Shown: positions 53,670 through 61,984 of the stretch, one piece after another
Layout: the number at the start of each line of letters is the position of its first letter
Numbering within the stretch: position 1 is the first letter of the stretch
Source of the DNA: Flavobacteriaceae bacterium Ap0902
GTDB taxonomy: Bacteria; Bacteroidota; Bacteroidia; Flavobacteriales; Weeksellaceae
NCBI GenBank assembly: GCA_009835005.1
Contig: WTFG01000001.1
Coordinates: 248,001-312,000, forward strand
Direction of reading: 5' to 3'
Length of the DNA: 64,000 nt
Notes under the pieces: generated by a model
Told to the model about the DNA's origin: nothing
The model's input: the letters and a program-made list of their open reading frames with translations, nothing else
Database searches by the model: none
Program-made: the position numbers and the translations under genes

Positions 53670-54470
53670 TTAGTTAAATGTAGTAAGGGTCCACGTCTGG
53701 AAATCACGGGTTCGCTCATAACTTAGTGTGCCGTCTTGGTTTTTATAACCAATAGTATAATAGCCCATACCATTTTTAGCAGTGATTTTAACATGATAAA
53801 TTCCTGTTCTTGTGGATGGGTAATAATGGGCAAGAATTAAGGATTTTTTTGTATCAATTACCATGATTTCCCCATTGTCTAAATGGGTGATTTTAAGATC
53901 ATTTGTCTTCATGGGTTGATTGTTATCTGTGATTACTTTGGTAGTTGTCATTGGTTTCGTTTGTCTTTCTTCTGGCAACATTTTTTGGTATTCTGCTGGC
54001 TGGGTCGTTTTCTCTATGATTGTAACTTCTTGTACGGCAGGTGTCACTATGTCGTCTTGTGCATCAGAAATTTGCATGGTCGCCACAATTTGTTGTAATG
54101 CATCCGTATAACCTTCTTTATAGGCTTTGATATCAGAGATTGCTTCTTCTTTTAACACAACTTCATCATTACAATCCTTTAGTACCAGCGTTAGTTTATT
54201 TTTAAGAAAAGAACTTGTGTTAAATACATCTGCAGTAAGTACCCTACAAGGATTTAACTTCACTTCCTCTGGCCAATAATTTTTGTTTTCTCCTAAAGGC
54301 TCATAATTTCGTTTTTTTAATAAAATTTTGAGCGTATTATTGAGCGAAAATTGGTTTGCGTCAAAATCAGAAAACTTGTTAGGTACAGATATATATTGAT
54401 AATCAGAAACTTGTTGAGCGTTTGCCATGATCCAAGAGCATAGCATTAAAATGGTGATAATCTTTTTCAT
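53670..54470 (-). CDS. secreted protein of unknown function
   Basis: The 266-residue protein has a signal peptide ending ANAQQ (residue 19). Residues 22-130 form a domain with SDYQYISVPNKFSDFDANQFSLNNTLKILLKKRNYEP and LTLVLKDCNDEVVLKEEAISDIKAYKEGYTDALQ, which I recall only as a conserved Bacteroidota protein. A variable Thr/Pro-rich linker follows, then a short beta-rich C-terminal unit (IMVIDTKKSLILAHYY, GIYHVKITAKNGMGYYTIGYKNQDGTLSYERT). There is no catalytic motif. It is divergent from aroC. Confidence 0.65.
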   Translation of the reverse strand: MKKIITILMLCSWIMANAQQVSDYQYISVPNKFSDFDANQFSLNNTLKILLKKRNYEPLGENKNYWPEEVKLNPCRVLTADVFNTSSFLKNKLTLVLKDCNDEVVLKEEAISDIKAYKEGYTDALQQIVATMQISDAQDDIVTPAVQEVTIIEKTTQPAEYQKMLPEERQTKPMTTTKVITDNNQPMKTNDLKITHLDNGEIMVIDTKKSLILAHYYPSTRTGIYHVKITAKNGMGYYTIGYKNQDGTLSYERTRDFQTWTLTTFN

Positions 54471-54519
54471 TGAATAAACTTTGTATAAATATAATCAATT
54501 TCCAAAGATTGAATTTATA

Positions 54520-54527
54520 TATCTTTG
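54520..54527 (+). promoter_or_regulatory. -7 box TATCTTTG very close to the aroC start
   Basis: A perfect TAnnTTTG match ends only four bases before the aroC ATG at 54532, which would place the transcript start at or next to the start codon. Confidence 0.5.
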
Positions 54528-54531
54528 TTTT

Positions 54532-55593
54532 ATGTCTAATACAATCGGTAAATTATTTAGGTTAACTACATTTGGAGAAAGTCACGGTCCAGCAATAGGG
54601 GGTATCATAGATGGCTGCCCAGCGGGTCTTGTTATAGATTTTGAGAAGATTCAATATGAAATGAATCGCAGAAAGCCTGGGCAATCCAAGATTGTAACCC
54701 AACGCAAAGAAGCAGATGAGGTTGAATTCTTGAGTGGTATTTTTCAAGGTAAAACCACGGGTGCACCTATTGGATTTCATATTGAAAACACCAATCAAAA
54801 ACCCAAAGATTATGATCATAATGCCCAAGCGTATAGACCGTCACATGCGGATTTTACTTATGATAAAAAATATGGAATTCGTGATTACAGAGGAGGCGGA
54901 CGTTCTTCTGCCAGAGAAACCGCTAATTGGGTTGTGGCAGGAGCAATTGCCAAACAGTTGATTCCAACCATTCAAATCAATGCTTGGGTGTCTAGTGTAG
55001 GGGATTTATTTTTAGAAAAGCCTTACCAAGAAATCGATTTCACCAAGATAGAAGATAATATCGTGCGTTGCCCAGATCCAGAAGTAGCATCCCAAATGAT
55101 AGATAAGATAAAACAAGTTCGCAAGGCTGGTGATACTATTGGGGGTACAGTGACTTGTGTTATCCAACATGTCCCGATAGGGCTTGGGGAGCCTATTTTT
55201 GATAAACTGCATGCACGCCTTGCCCATGCTATGATGTCTATCAATGCGGTAAAAGGTTTTGAATATGGCAGTGGTTTTTGTGGTGCCAAAATGAAAGGAT
55301 CGGAACATAATGATTTATTTAATCCTGATGGAACGACCCAGTCTAATCTTTCTGGGGGCATCCAAGGAGGAATCTCCAACGGTATGGATATTTATTTCCG
55401 TGTTGCTTTTAAGCCTGTGGCAACCTTGATGCAAATGCAGCCTACGATCAATGCGCAGGGCGAGGAAGTAGATTTGCAGGGCAAGGGAAGACACGATCCA
55501 TGTGTGGTGCCACGCGCGGTTCCTATTGTAGAGGCTTTGGCAGCGATGGTCATAGCAGATTTTAGTTTATTGGCAAAGACTAGTAAGGTTTAA
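54532..55593 (+). CDS. aroC: chorismate synthase
   Basis: The 353-residue FMN enzyme makes chorismate from EPSP in the shikimate pathway. The ATG at 54532 ([21 protein letters not shown]) is set by the family N-terminus. Signatures are [53 protein letters not shown] and GSEHNDLF; the end [19 protein letters not shown] is also canonical. No partner genes of the pathway are nearby. Confidence 0.97.
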   Translation: MSNTIGKLFRLTTFGESHGPAIGGIIDGCPAGLVIDFEKIQYEMNRRKPGQSKIVTQRKEADEVEFLSGIFQGKTTGAPIGFHIENTNQKPKDYDHNAQAYRPSHADFTYDKKYGIRDYRGGGRSSARETANWVVAGAIAKQLIPTIQINAWVSSVGDLFLEKPYQEIDFTKIEDNIVRCPDPEVASQMIDKIKQVRKAGDTIGGTVTCVIQHVPIGLGEPIFDKLHARLAHAMMSINAVKGFEYGSGFCGAKMKGSEHNDLFNPDGTTQSNLSGGIQGGISNGMDIYFRVAFKPVATLMQMQPTINAQGEEVDLQGKGRHDPCVVPRAVPIVEALAAMVIADFSLLAKTSKV

Positions 55594-55893
55594 GGGTGAT
55601 ATAGGTTGTATTTTATGACATATGACATCTCATAGCCAATGCGATATGCCATGGGTCTGCTAAATCTGTGTCCAGAAACTCTTGTATGGCATTGCGTAGA
55701 AATGACAAGCCATTGAATCGGCAGCTCATTAAGATAATGAATTCAATATCATATAAATATATCTAACTAAAATTAACTGGGACGAGCTTTTTACATTCAA
55801 CGCTTAAATAGATTAACAATATTTTCTTTTTTATCCTTGCTCATTGGGGTTTCCTGTTTATTATATTTGTATTCTTATAGACAATCAATCCCC
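55594..55893. other. intergenic stretch, possible decayed repeat
   Basis: No gene is seen. The segment TGGCATTGCGTAGAAATGACAAGCC (part, around 55700) weakly resembles REP-type sequences with a TCATTGCGAGGAATGA-like core. The rest is AT-rich and includes the probable promoter of the next gene. Confidence 0.3.
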
Positions 55894-56715
55894 ATGAAAA
55901 ATCTATTGTCATTTCTCTTCATTATAATTTTTAGCATAGGTTATTCGCAAACCAAAGATACCCGCACTTTTCAACAGATTAATGACTCTATATTAAGAGA
56001 GGCACACCTTATTTATAGGTTTGACAAGGCTTTCACCACCACGGCAGCGAATATAGATGCACATCGTGAACTTAGAAGAACGGCTGGGGAAATTGTGATT
56101 ATGCCTAAGAATGATAAATTGCATGCGCTGGTGTTTTCCAAAGAAACCAAAACGCAGATTGTAGGAGAGATGTTCTTCAATGAATATATAGATTCTACCT
56201 CTTTGATTACCGTATCAAGACCCGCTACTGCAGACGAGATGAAATTAAGAGAGGTTAAACACACCGTTATGAGCGGGGTTCAGGCCAAATATGAAGTTAT
56301 TTATGGTGGTGACGATACTTATTTAAACCCTATTTTTATACCCTATAAAGAGAAGATTAGAGATAAAAATGTTCAATTATATAAATTTTATTTAACGACA
56401 GAAACCAATAAAGCCAATACAATTCCCTTTGGTAGAGATTATATGTTTATAGCCAAGGAAGACGGTAGTATATTTTATAATTTACAATTCAATCTATATA
56501 TGCCTGTGGTGATTTCCCAAGAAATTGCAGAAAAGCAATCTGTGACCATAGAATATCCAGAACGGGAGCATTATATTACGCCTACAGATATGTATTTATT
56601 TGCTAAATACGGTGCACCCAAAGACTTATTTAATCTTCGCGTTTTATCTAATTACCTCGGCGTCTACTTCGATTACAATTGGGATAGAGAAACCTTGGAT
56701 GTGGTCATGGAATAA
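55894..56715 (+). CDS. secreted protein of unknown function
   Basis: From the ATG at 55894 (MKNLLSFLFIIIFSIGYSQ) the protein has 273 residues and a clean signal peptide; the in-frame start at 55837 would bury it. The mature part mixes helical and strand segments (FQQINDSILREAHLIYRFDKAFTTTAANIDAH, GEIVIMPKNDKLHALVFS, DYMFIAKEDGSIFYNLQFNLYMPVV). It resembles no family I can name. The stop (56713-56715) directly abuts the stop of the converging lpxD-like gene with no base between. Confidence 0.65.
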   Translation: MKNLLSFLFIIIFSIGYSQTKDTRTFQQINDSILREAHLIYRFDKAFTTTAANIDAHRELRRTAGEIVIMPKNDKLHALVFSKETKTQIVGEMFFNEYIDSTSLITVSRPATADEMKLREVKHTVMSGVQAKYEVIYGGDDTYLNPIFIPYKEKIRDKNVQLYKFYLTTETNKANTIPFGRDYMFIAKEDGSIFYNLQFNLYMPVVISQEIAEKQSVTIEYPEREHYITPTDMYLFAKYGAPKDLFNLRVLSNYLGVYFDYNWDRETLDVVME

Positions 56716-57642
56716 TTATTTTTTATTAAATAATTCTGGCAATCGATTGAGCAAAATATATTTTTTGTAAGCAGATTTTCCTTCTTCTGCAGGGGTACCC
56801 ATATATAATTTACCACCCTCTAGCGATTTAGAAACGCCAGATTTAGCACTAATCACAGCCTTGTTACCAATAGACACATTGCTGGTAATCCCTGCTTGCC
56901 CCCAAATGATAACCTCGTTACCAATGTTGCAGCACCCAGCAATTCCTACTTGAGAAGCGATGAGACACTGTTCTCCTACAATCGTATCATGCCCTATTTG
57001 AATTTGATTATCCATTTTAGTTCCCTTTCCAATGAGTGTGGTTGCCGTAACGCCTCTATCTATGGTACAATTAGCGCCAATTTCCACCTCATCTTCTATC
57101 ACAACATTTCCTACAGATTTTAATTTATCAAAACCAGTTTCTCTCTTTTTATAATAAAAAGCATCGCCGCCCAAAACTGTCCCAGAATGGATAATGACAT
57201 GGTCACCAAGCACTGTTCTATCCCCAATCGTTACATTGGGATGGATATAACAGCCTTTGCCAATATGCACGTCTTTCCCGATAACAACTTGTGGAGAAAT
57301 ATGCGTACCCTCGCCTATTAAAGCATCAGAAGCAATGACTTCATTGGTAGGTTGAAACGGCATAAAGTGCTGACCGATTTTCACAAAATCCCGAAACGGG
57401 TCGTCCGAAATCAATAGGGCTTTATCTACTGGGCAAGCCACTTCTTTATTGATTAAAACTACGGTAGCGGCAGAGTTTAATGCCTTGTCATAATACTTAG
57501 GATGATCCACAAATACAATATCACCCTTTTCTACCCTGTGGATTTCATTGATTCCAAGAATAGGGAAATCATCATCGCCCATGTATTGAGCTTGAATTAA
57601 ATCGGCAATATGCTTTAAAGTTTGTGGACGTGGAAAACGCAT
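56716..57642 (-). CDS. lpxD: LpxD-like UDP-3-O-acylglucosamine N-acyltransferase
   Basis: The 308-residue left-handed beta-helix protein has hexapeptide repeats (IGEGTHISPQVVIGKDVHIGKGCYIHPNVTIGD) and the LpxD elements GGDAFYYKK, EIGANCTIDRG, and the catalytic His in QIQIGHDTIVG. The N-terminal uridine-binding domain is present but short, and the C-terminal coiled tail is reduced compared with E. coli LpxD (341 residues). Bacteroidota often carry a second, shorter LpxD-like gene; this may be that copy. It adds an acyl chain to the lipid A precursor or a related sugar. Confidence 0.8.
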   Translation of the reverse strand: MRFPRPQTLKHIADLIQAQYMGDDDFPILGINEIHRVEKGDIVFVDHPKYYDKALNSAATVVLINKEVACPVDKALLISDDPFRDFVKIGQHFMPFQPTNEVIASDALIGEGTHISPQVVIGKDVHIGKGCYIHPNVTIGDRTVLGDHVIIHSGTVLGGDAFYYKKRETGFDKLKSVGNVVIEDEVEIGANCTIDRGVTATTLIGKGTKMDNQIQIGHDTIVGEQCLIASQVGIAGCCNIGNEVIIWGQAGITSNVSIGNKAVISAKSGVSKSLEGGKLYMGTPAEEGKSAYKKYILLNRLPELFNKK

Positions 57643-57718
57643 GATTTATAAGTTTTAAACAAATATATTGTAATTATGTTATTTATTAAGATGATAGATT
57701 GCTAATTTTAATGCTAAA

Positions 57719-57749
57719 TTGCTATATTTATGCTAAATAAATATAGCAA
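57719..57749. promoter_or_regulatory. perfect 12-bp inverted repeat over the start of the zinc-ribbon gene
   Basis: TTGCTATATTTA (57719-57730) and its exact complement TAAATATAGCAA (57738-57749) are separated by TGCTAAA. The right arm ends on the first base of the ATG. A related direct copy (TTGCTAATTTTAATGCTAAA) lies immediately upstream at 57699-57718. This is the form of an operator for a dimeric regulator, possibly the encoded protein itself. Confidence 0.65.
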
Positions 57750-58165
57750 TGAATACATGTCCAAATTGTCAATCCAGTGATACTATTAAAAGTGGTATCA
57801 TCCATCAACGGCAAAGATACAAATGTAAAACTTGTGGATATCATTTTACAGTGAATAAAATGGGGAAACAAATTGATAGTTATTATGTCAATAAATCTTT
57901 GCAATTATACTTAGAAGGTTTAAGTTATAGAGAGATAGAGAGACTTCTTGGGGTTTCGCATGTGAGTGTGATGAACTGGGTGAAAAAATATAATATCAAA
58001 CGACCAGAAAATACGCATTATCATCCTACTTATAAAATCTTAAACGCAGAGGAGCTGGCTAAATTTTTTTCAAACCCATCCAATATCAAAGGAGCGGGAA
58101 TTGTGGTTACAGAATTGGGAGATAAATATATGATGATTAAATGGAAGCGTTTTAAAAAGGATTAA
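57749..58165 (+). CDS. IS1 InsA-like zinc-ribbon and HTH protein
   Basis: The 138-residue protein starts with a zinc ribbon (CPNC and CKTCGYHF: Cys 4 and Cys 7, then two Cys near 28 and 31), followed by a helix-turn-helix (SYREIERLLGVSHVSVMNWVKKY, residues about 58-80) as in the IS1 InsA/InsB N-terminus. The remainder (FSNPSNIKGAGIVVTELGDKYMMIKWKRFKKD) does not carry the DDE transposase domain, and no terminal inverted repeats or target duplications are seen. It therefore looks like a domesticated DNA-binding protein. Its position before a porin and symporter operon suggests a transcription regulator of that operon (inference). Confidence 0.75.
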   Translation: MNTCPNCQSSDTIKSGIIHQRQRYKCKTCGYHFTVNKMGKQIDSYYVNKSLQLYLEGLSYREIERLLGVSHVSVMNWVKKYNIKRPENTHYHPTYKILNAEELAKFFSNPSNIKGAGIVVTELGDKYMMIKWKRFKKD

Positions 58166-58322
58166 ATTATTGATTATCAAATTATAATTGAATATAATTT
58201 TAGCACGTCTATAATAAATAAACAAATAACTATCCTATATTTTTATGGATAATTAACTTTTCGGAAGTTCGTATTACGATAACGATAAATAATCAATTCG
58301 TTATATGTAAAATACTTACTTT

Positions 58323-59543
58323 ATGAAGACTATATTTATATTATTATCAATCTTTTTCTCTTGTTTATTAATTCCACTAAATGCACAAGGTTCTCCTGAT
58401 TATACAGGGGGGTTTAAAATTAAATTTAATGAAGATGGTAGTAAATACCTACGCACCATCAGCTGGGTACAAGGCCAAGTAAATTATAATACAGATGCGC
58501 CAGGCGGCACTGAAGCGATGACCATGCAATTAAGACGTGCAAGGGTTCTCATGTTTTCTCAAATCACACCCAAATTTATGCTTCTAACGCATTTCGGGGT
58601 GAATAGCCTAGGCGCCAACACCATGAGCCCCACAGGAAAAGGAGAGGGTTCCCAGGTGTTTATGCATGATGCATGGGCACAATATAACTTTATCCCAGCA
58701 TTTACTTTAGGAATGGGGTTACACTACTTTAACGGAATTTCTAGATTGAGCAATCAATCTACACTGAATATGCTGACCCTAGACAACAACCGCTCTTCTT
58801 GGGCAACCCTAGGATTATCTGACCAATTTGCTAGACATGTGGGTTTATTTGCCAAAGGATCTATTCATAATTTTCAATACCAAGTTTCTTTTAATGAAGC
58901 GATGACCGCTAACCTAGATGCCAGAGATCCTATGAATGCGGCTTCTGTGTATAGAGGCAAAGAATTGCTGGGGGGTGATGAGGCTGGCAAAACTTTTTCT
59001 GGCTATTTTCAATATGGATTCTTAGATAAGGAAAGTGACTTCTTACCCTTTCGTGTAGGGAGTTATTTGGGCGGTAAAAAAGTCTTTAATGTTGGGGCAG
59101 GTTTCTTTGCCCATCCCAAAGGTGCTGTACGTGCAGATGCCAACGGAGATTTAACAGGAGAAGACGTGAGTATATTCGCTGTAGATGTTTTCTATGATGC
59201 ACCAATTAGTGCTAAGGGTGATGCGATTACTGCTTATGCTGTGTACCAAAACAACGATTATGGAGAAGATTATCTCTTAGGTCCTTATGGTACTGGGAAT
59301 ATGTTGTATGGGCACGTAGGCTATTTATTACCTGGAAACAACCCACAATTAAAGTTTCAGCCGTATGTGGCCTATAGCCATCAAACTTTTGATGCTACTC
59401 AAGATGATAAATCTGAATTAAAAGTAGGATTAAATGCTTATATGAGTGGTCATCATGCGAAGTTTACTTTAGAATATGATAAAACAAAATTTGGAGATAC
59501 AGATACGGGCTTTGTCAATCTACAAGCTATGGTTTATCTATAA
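58323..59543 (+). CDS. outer membrane porin
   Basis: The 406-residue protein has a signal peptide ending NAQG (residue 23), and amphipathic strands continue to the terminal VNLQAMVYL. The sequence FKIKFNEDGSKYLRTISWVQGQVNYN and the QLRRARVLMFSQITPKFMLLTHFGVN segment resemble the phosphate-selective porin O/P-like group found upstream of organic-acid symporters in Bacteroidota. It should let small anions pass the outer membrane. The symporter genes follow at 57 bases. Confidence 0.85.
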   Translation: MKTIFILLSIFFSCLLIPLNAQGSPDYTGGFKIKFNEDGSKYLRTISWVQGQVNYNTDAPGGTEAMTMQLRRARVLMFSQITPKFMLLTHFGVNSLGANTMSPTGKGEGSQVFMHDAWAQYNFIPAFTLGMGLHYFNGISRLSNQSTLNMLTLDNNRSSWATLGLSDQFARHVGLFAKGSIHNFQYQVSFNEAMTANLDARDPMNAASVYRGKELLGGDEAGKTFSGYFQYGFLDKESDFLPFRVGSYLGGKKVFNVGAGFFAHPKGAVRADANGDLTGEDVSIFAVDVFYDAPISAKGDAITAYAVYQNNDYGEDYLLGPYGTGNMLYGHVGYLLPGNNPQLKFQPYVAYSHQTFDATQDDKSELKVGLNAYMSGHHAKFTLEYDKTKFGDTDTGFVNLQAMVYL

Positions 59544-59599
59544 CTTATTCTAATCTAGACCTCTATTTATAAACAATAAAAAAACTAAATCAATACATT

Positions 59600-59857
59600 A
59601 TGGCAAATAAAGAGCATACCGCCTATTGGAAAGAGAACATTAAATATCTGGTTATCCTGATGTCTATATGGTTCATCGTTTCCTTTGGCTTCGGAATTCT
59701 ACTGGTAGAACCTTTAAATGAAATTAAAGTAGGTGGTTTCAAACTAGGTTTCTGGTTTGCGCAACAAGGCTCTATCTACTGTTTCATTATTTTGATTGCT
59801 GTTTACATTTATTTGATGAATAAACTAGACCGCAAATATAGCCTAGACAAGGATTAA
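59600..59857 (+). CDS. DUF4212 small subunit of a sodium:solute symporter
   Basis: The 85-residue protein has two membrane segments (YLVILMSIWFIVSFGFGILLV and FWFAQQGSIYCFIILIAVYIYLMNKLDRKY). The motif FWFAQQGSIYCF-like and the start AYWKENIKYL are hallmarks of DUF4212, which almost always precedes a VC_2705-type symporter as here. It is thought to be a partner of that transporter. Confidence 0.93.
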   Translation: MANKEHTAYWKENIKYLVILMSIWFIVSFGFGILLVEPLNEIKVGGFKLGFWFAQQGSIYCFIILIAVYIYLMNKLDRKYSLDKD

Positions 59858-59893
59858 TCTATTCTTTTACTTAATTAAAAAAATTTAAATATT

Positions 59894-61684
59894 ATGTCTG
59901 TTTTTACTTGGACCATTATACTTGTAGTCGCCACCTTTTCCGTATACATCGGGATTGCTATTTGGGCACGTGCTGGGTCTACCAAAGAATTTTATGTTGC
60001 TGGAGGTGGTGTTTCTCCGCTAGCCAACGGGATGGCTACCGCAGCCGATTGGATGTCTGCAGCCTCTTTTATATCCATGGCAGGATTAATCTCCTTTATG
60101 GGTTATGATGGCTCTGTTTTCCTAATGGGGTGGACAGGTGGTTATGTTATGCTCACCCTGATGCTCGCGCCCTATTTGCGGAAGTTTGGAAAATTCACAG
60201 TCCCAGATTTCTTTGGAGATAGATATTACTCCAAAACGGCTAGGATTGTAGCTGTAATTGCAGCCCTTATAGTTTCCTTTACCTATGTAGCTGGGCAAAT
60301 GCGTGGTGTAGGAGTGGTATTTTCTCACTTCTTGCATGTGTCTATAGAATGGGGTGTAATCATTGGAATGATCATCGTTCTTTTTTATGCAGTACTTGGT
60401 GGAATGAAAGGGATTACTTATACCCAAGTGGCACAATTCTGTGTATTGATATTTGCTTTTATGGTGCCTGCTTTCTTTATCTCTTTTCAAATGACGGGTA
60501 ATCCAATTCCACAATTGGGAATGGGTACAACTGTAACAGGTGATGATAATATGTATTTGCTAGACAAGCTAGATAGAACCTTGGTAGATCTTGGTTTTCA
60601 TGAATATACTAGTGGTACAAAATCAACGCTAGATGTATTCGCCATTACAGCAGCACTGATGCTAGGAACAGCTGGATTGCCACATGTCATCGTGAGGTTC
60701 TTCACCGTGAAACGTGTAAAAGATGCCCGTAAATCTGGATTATATGCCTTGTTATTTATTGCGATATTATATACAACGGCTCCTGCCATTGCAGTATTTG
60801 CAAGACAAAACTTAATAGATACCGTGAGTGAGACATCTTACACAGATATGCCAGAATGGTTCAAAAAATGGGAAAACACAGGATTGATTGGATGGGCAGA
60901 TAAAAACAAGGATGGTAAAGTGCAGTATCTCCCTGGAGATGCTTTTGATGGCAAACCTGTCTTTGAAACCACGGTCAGAGGAGAAAGTGGTGAAAGACTT
61001 ATTGTGAATGCCAATGATACACCCAATGAATTGTATGTAGATAGAGATATCATGGTATTGGCTAATCCAGAGATTGCTAATTTACCAGCATGGGTGATTG
61101 CACTGGTAGCCGCGGGTGGGTTAGCCGCTGCATTGTCAACCGCCGCCGGATTATTATTGGTGATATCGTCTTCTATTTCCCATGATTTATTACGCAAGAC
61201 CTTTATGCCGAATATCACAGATAAGCAAGAACTCATCTATGCCAGATTAGCAGCTTTTGTAGCAGTATGTATTGCTGGATATTTCGGGATTAATCCACCT
61301 GGTTTTGTAGCCTCTGTCGTGGCCATAGCATTTGGGTATGCTGCCGCAAGTTTCTTTCCAGCGCTTACGATGGGTATCTTTTCCAAAAGAATGAACAAAG
61401 AAGGTGCTATTGCAGGATTAATTGCTGGTTTATTATTCACTACTTTTTATGTCTTGAAATTTAAATTAAGTGTGCTTTGGGGATTAGAACCCATATTAGG
61501 GTCTAACTCACCAGAAGATTGGTGGCTAGGAATATCCCCAGAAGGCTTTGGTTTTGTTGGTATGATAGTGAACTTTCTAGTGGCTTTTGTGGTATCTAGA
61601 ATGACACCAGCACCTCCACCAGAAGTACAGGAATTGGTAGAGAGTATTCGTATCCCAAGTGGCGCAGGCGAGGCCACGCATTAA
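59894..61684 (+). CDS. sodium:solute symporter (acetate/organic acid type)
   Basis: The 596-residue transporter of the SSS/SLC5 family has about 13 membrane segments. FYVAGGGVSPLANGMATAADWMSAASFISMAG is the sodium-site region of TM1, and TVPDFFGDRYYSKTARIVA and AGLPHVIVRFFTVKRVKDARKS are family signatures. A hydrophilic insert at about residues 315-395 (DKNKDGKVQYLPGDAFDGKPVFE) contains a calcium-loop-like sequence. With the DUF4212 partner it matches VC_2705-type symporters that import acetate-like carboxylates with sodium. It shares the operon with the porin. Confidence 0.93.
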   Translation: MSVFTWTIILVVATFSVYIGIAIWARAGSTKEFYVAGGGVSPLANGMATAADWMSAASFISMAGLISFMGYDGSVFLMGWTGGYVMLTLMLAPYLRKFGKFTVPDFFGDRYYSKTARIVAVIAALIVSFTYVAGQMRGVGVVFSHFLHVSIEWGVIIGMIIVLFYAVLGGMKGITYTQVAQFCVLIFAFMVPAFFISFQMTGNPIPQLGMGTTVTGDDNMYLLDKLDRTLVDLGFHEYTSGTKSTLDVFAITAALMLGTAGLPHVIVRFFTVKRVKDARKSGLYALLFIAILYTTAPAIAVFARQNLIDTVSETSYTDMPEWFKKWENTGLIGWADKNKDGKVQYLPGDAFDGKPVFETTVRGESGERLIVNANDTPNELYVDRDIMVLANPEIANLPAWVIALVAAGGLAAALSTAAGLLLVISSSISHDLLRKTFMPNITDKQELIYARLAAFVAVCIAGYFGINPPGFVASVVAIAFGYAAASFFPALTMGIFSKRMNKEGAIAGLIAGLLFTTFYVLKFKLSVLWGLEPILGSNSPEDWWLGISPEGFGFVGMIVNFLVAFVVSRMTPAPPPEVQELVESIRIPSGAGEATH

Positions 61685-61706
61685 TTGATATGAATTAAAT
61701 TAATAG

Positions 61707-61742
61707 AGCCTCTACGGATAAACATTCAGTAGAGGCTTTTTT
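61707..61742 (+). terminator. intrinsic terminator after the symporter
   Basis: The stem AGCCTCTAC/GTAGAGGCT is followed by a T-run. It separates the uptake operon from the small membrane protein and kinase. Confidence 0.85.
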
Positions 61743-61789
61743 AAACCAAAAAACATTCGCTAAATTTAATAGGTATTAAAATATCAATC

Positions 61790-61984
61790 ATGATAAAGAG
61801 ACACGAACAGAAATTAGTTATAATTTCCATTGCACTATGGGTTTTACTTAATTTCCCTGTGCTTTTTATCTTTAATCATGATGGACACTTTTTGGGTTTC
61901 CCCATCTTATACTTTTATATATTTTCCGTTTGGTTGTTGTCTATCCTCATTAGCTATCTAATTCTGAACAAGCATTTTGAATAA
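61790..61984 (+). CDS. small two-span membrane protein
   Basis: The 64-residue protein has two membrane segments (VIISIALWVLLNFPVLFIF and ILYFYIFSVWLLSILISYLIL). Small proteins of this layout often precede CbrA-like symporter kinases in Bacteroidota, but I cannot assign a DUF with certainty. It overlaps the kinase gene by eight bases, so translation is coupled. Confidence 0.75.
   Translation: MIKRHEQKLVIISIALWVLLNFPVLFIFNHDGHFLGFPILYFYIFSVWLLSILISYLILNKHFE

Noticed and set aside
57749..58165. Complete IS1-family insertion sequence
   Set aside because: No DDE domain, no terminal inverted repeats flanking the gene and no target duplication are visible.
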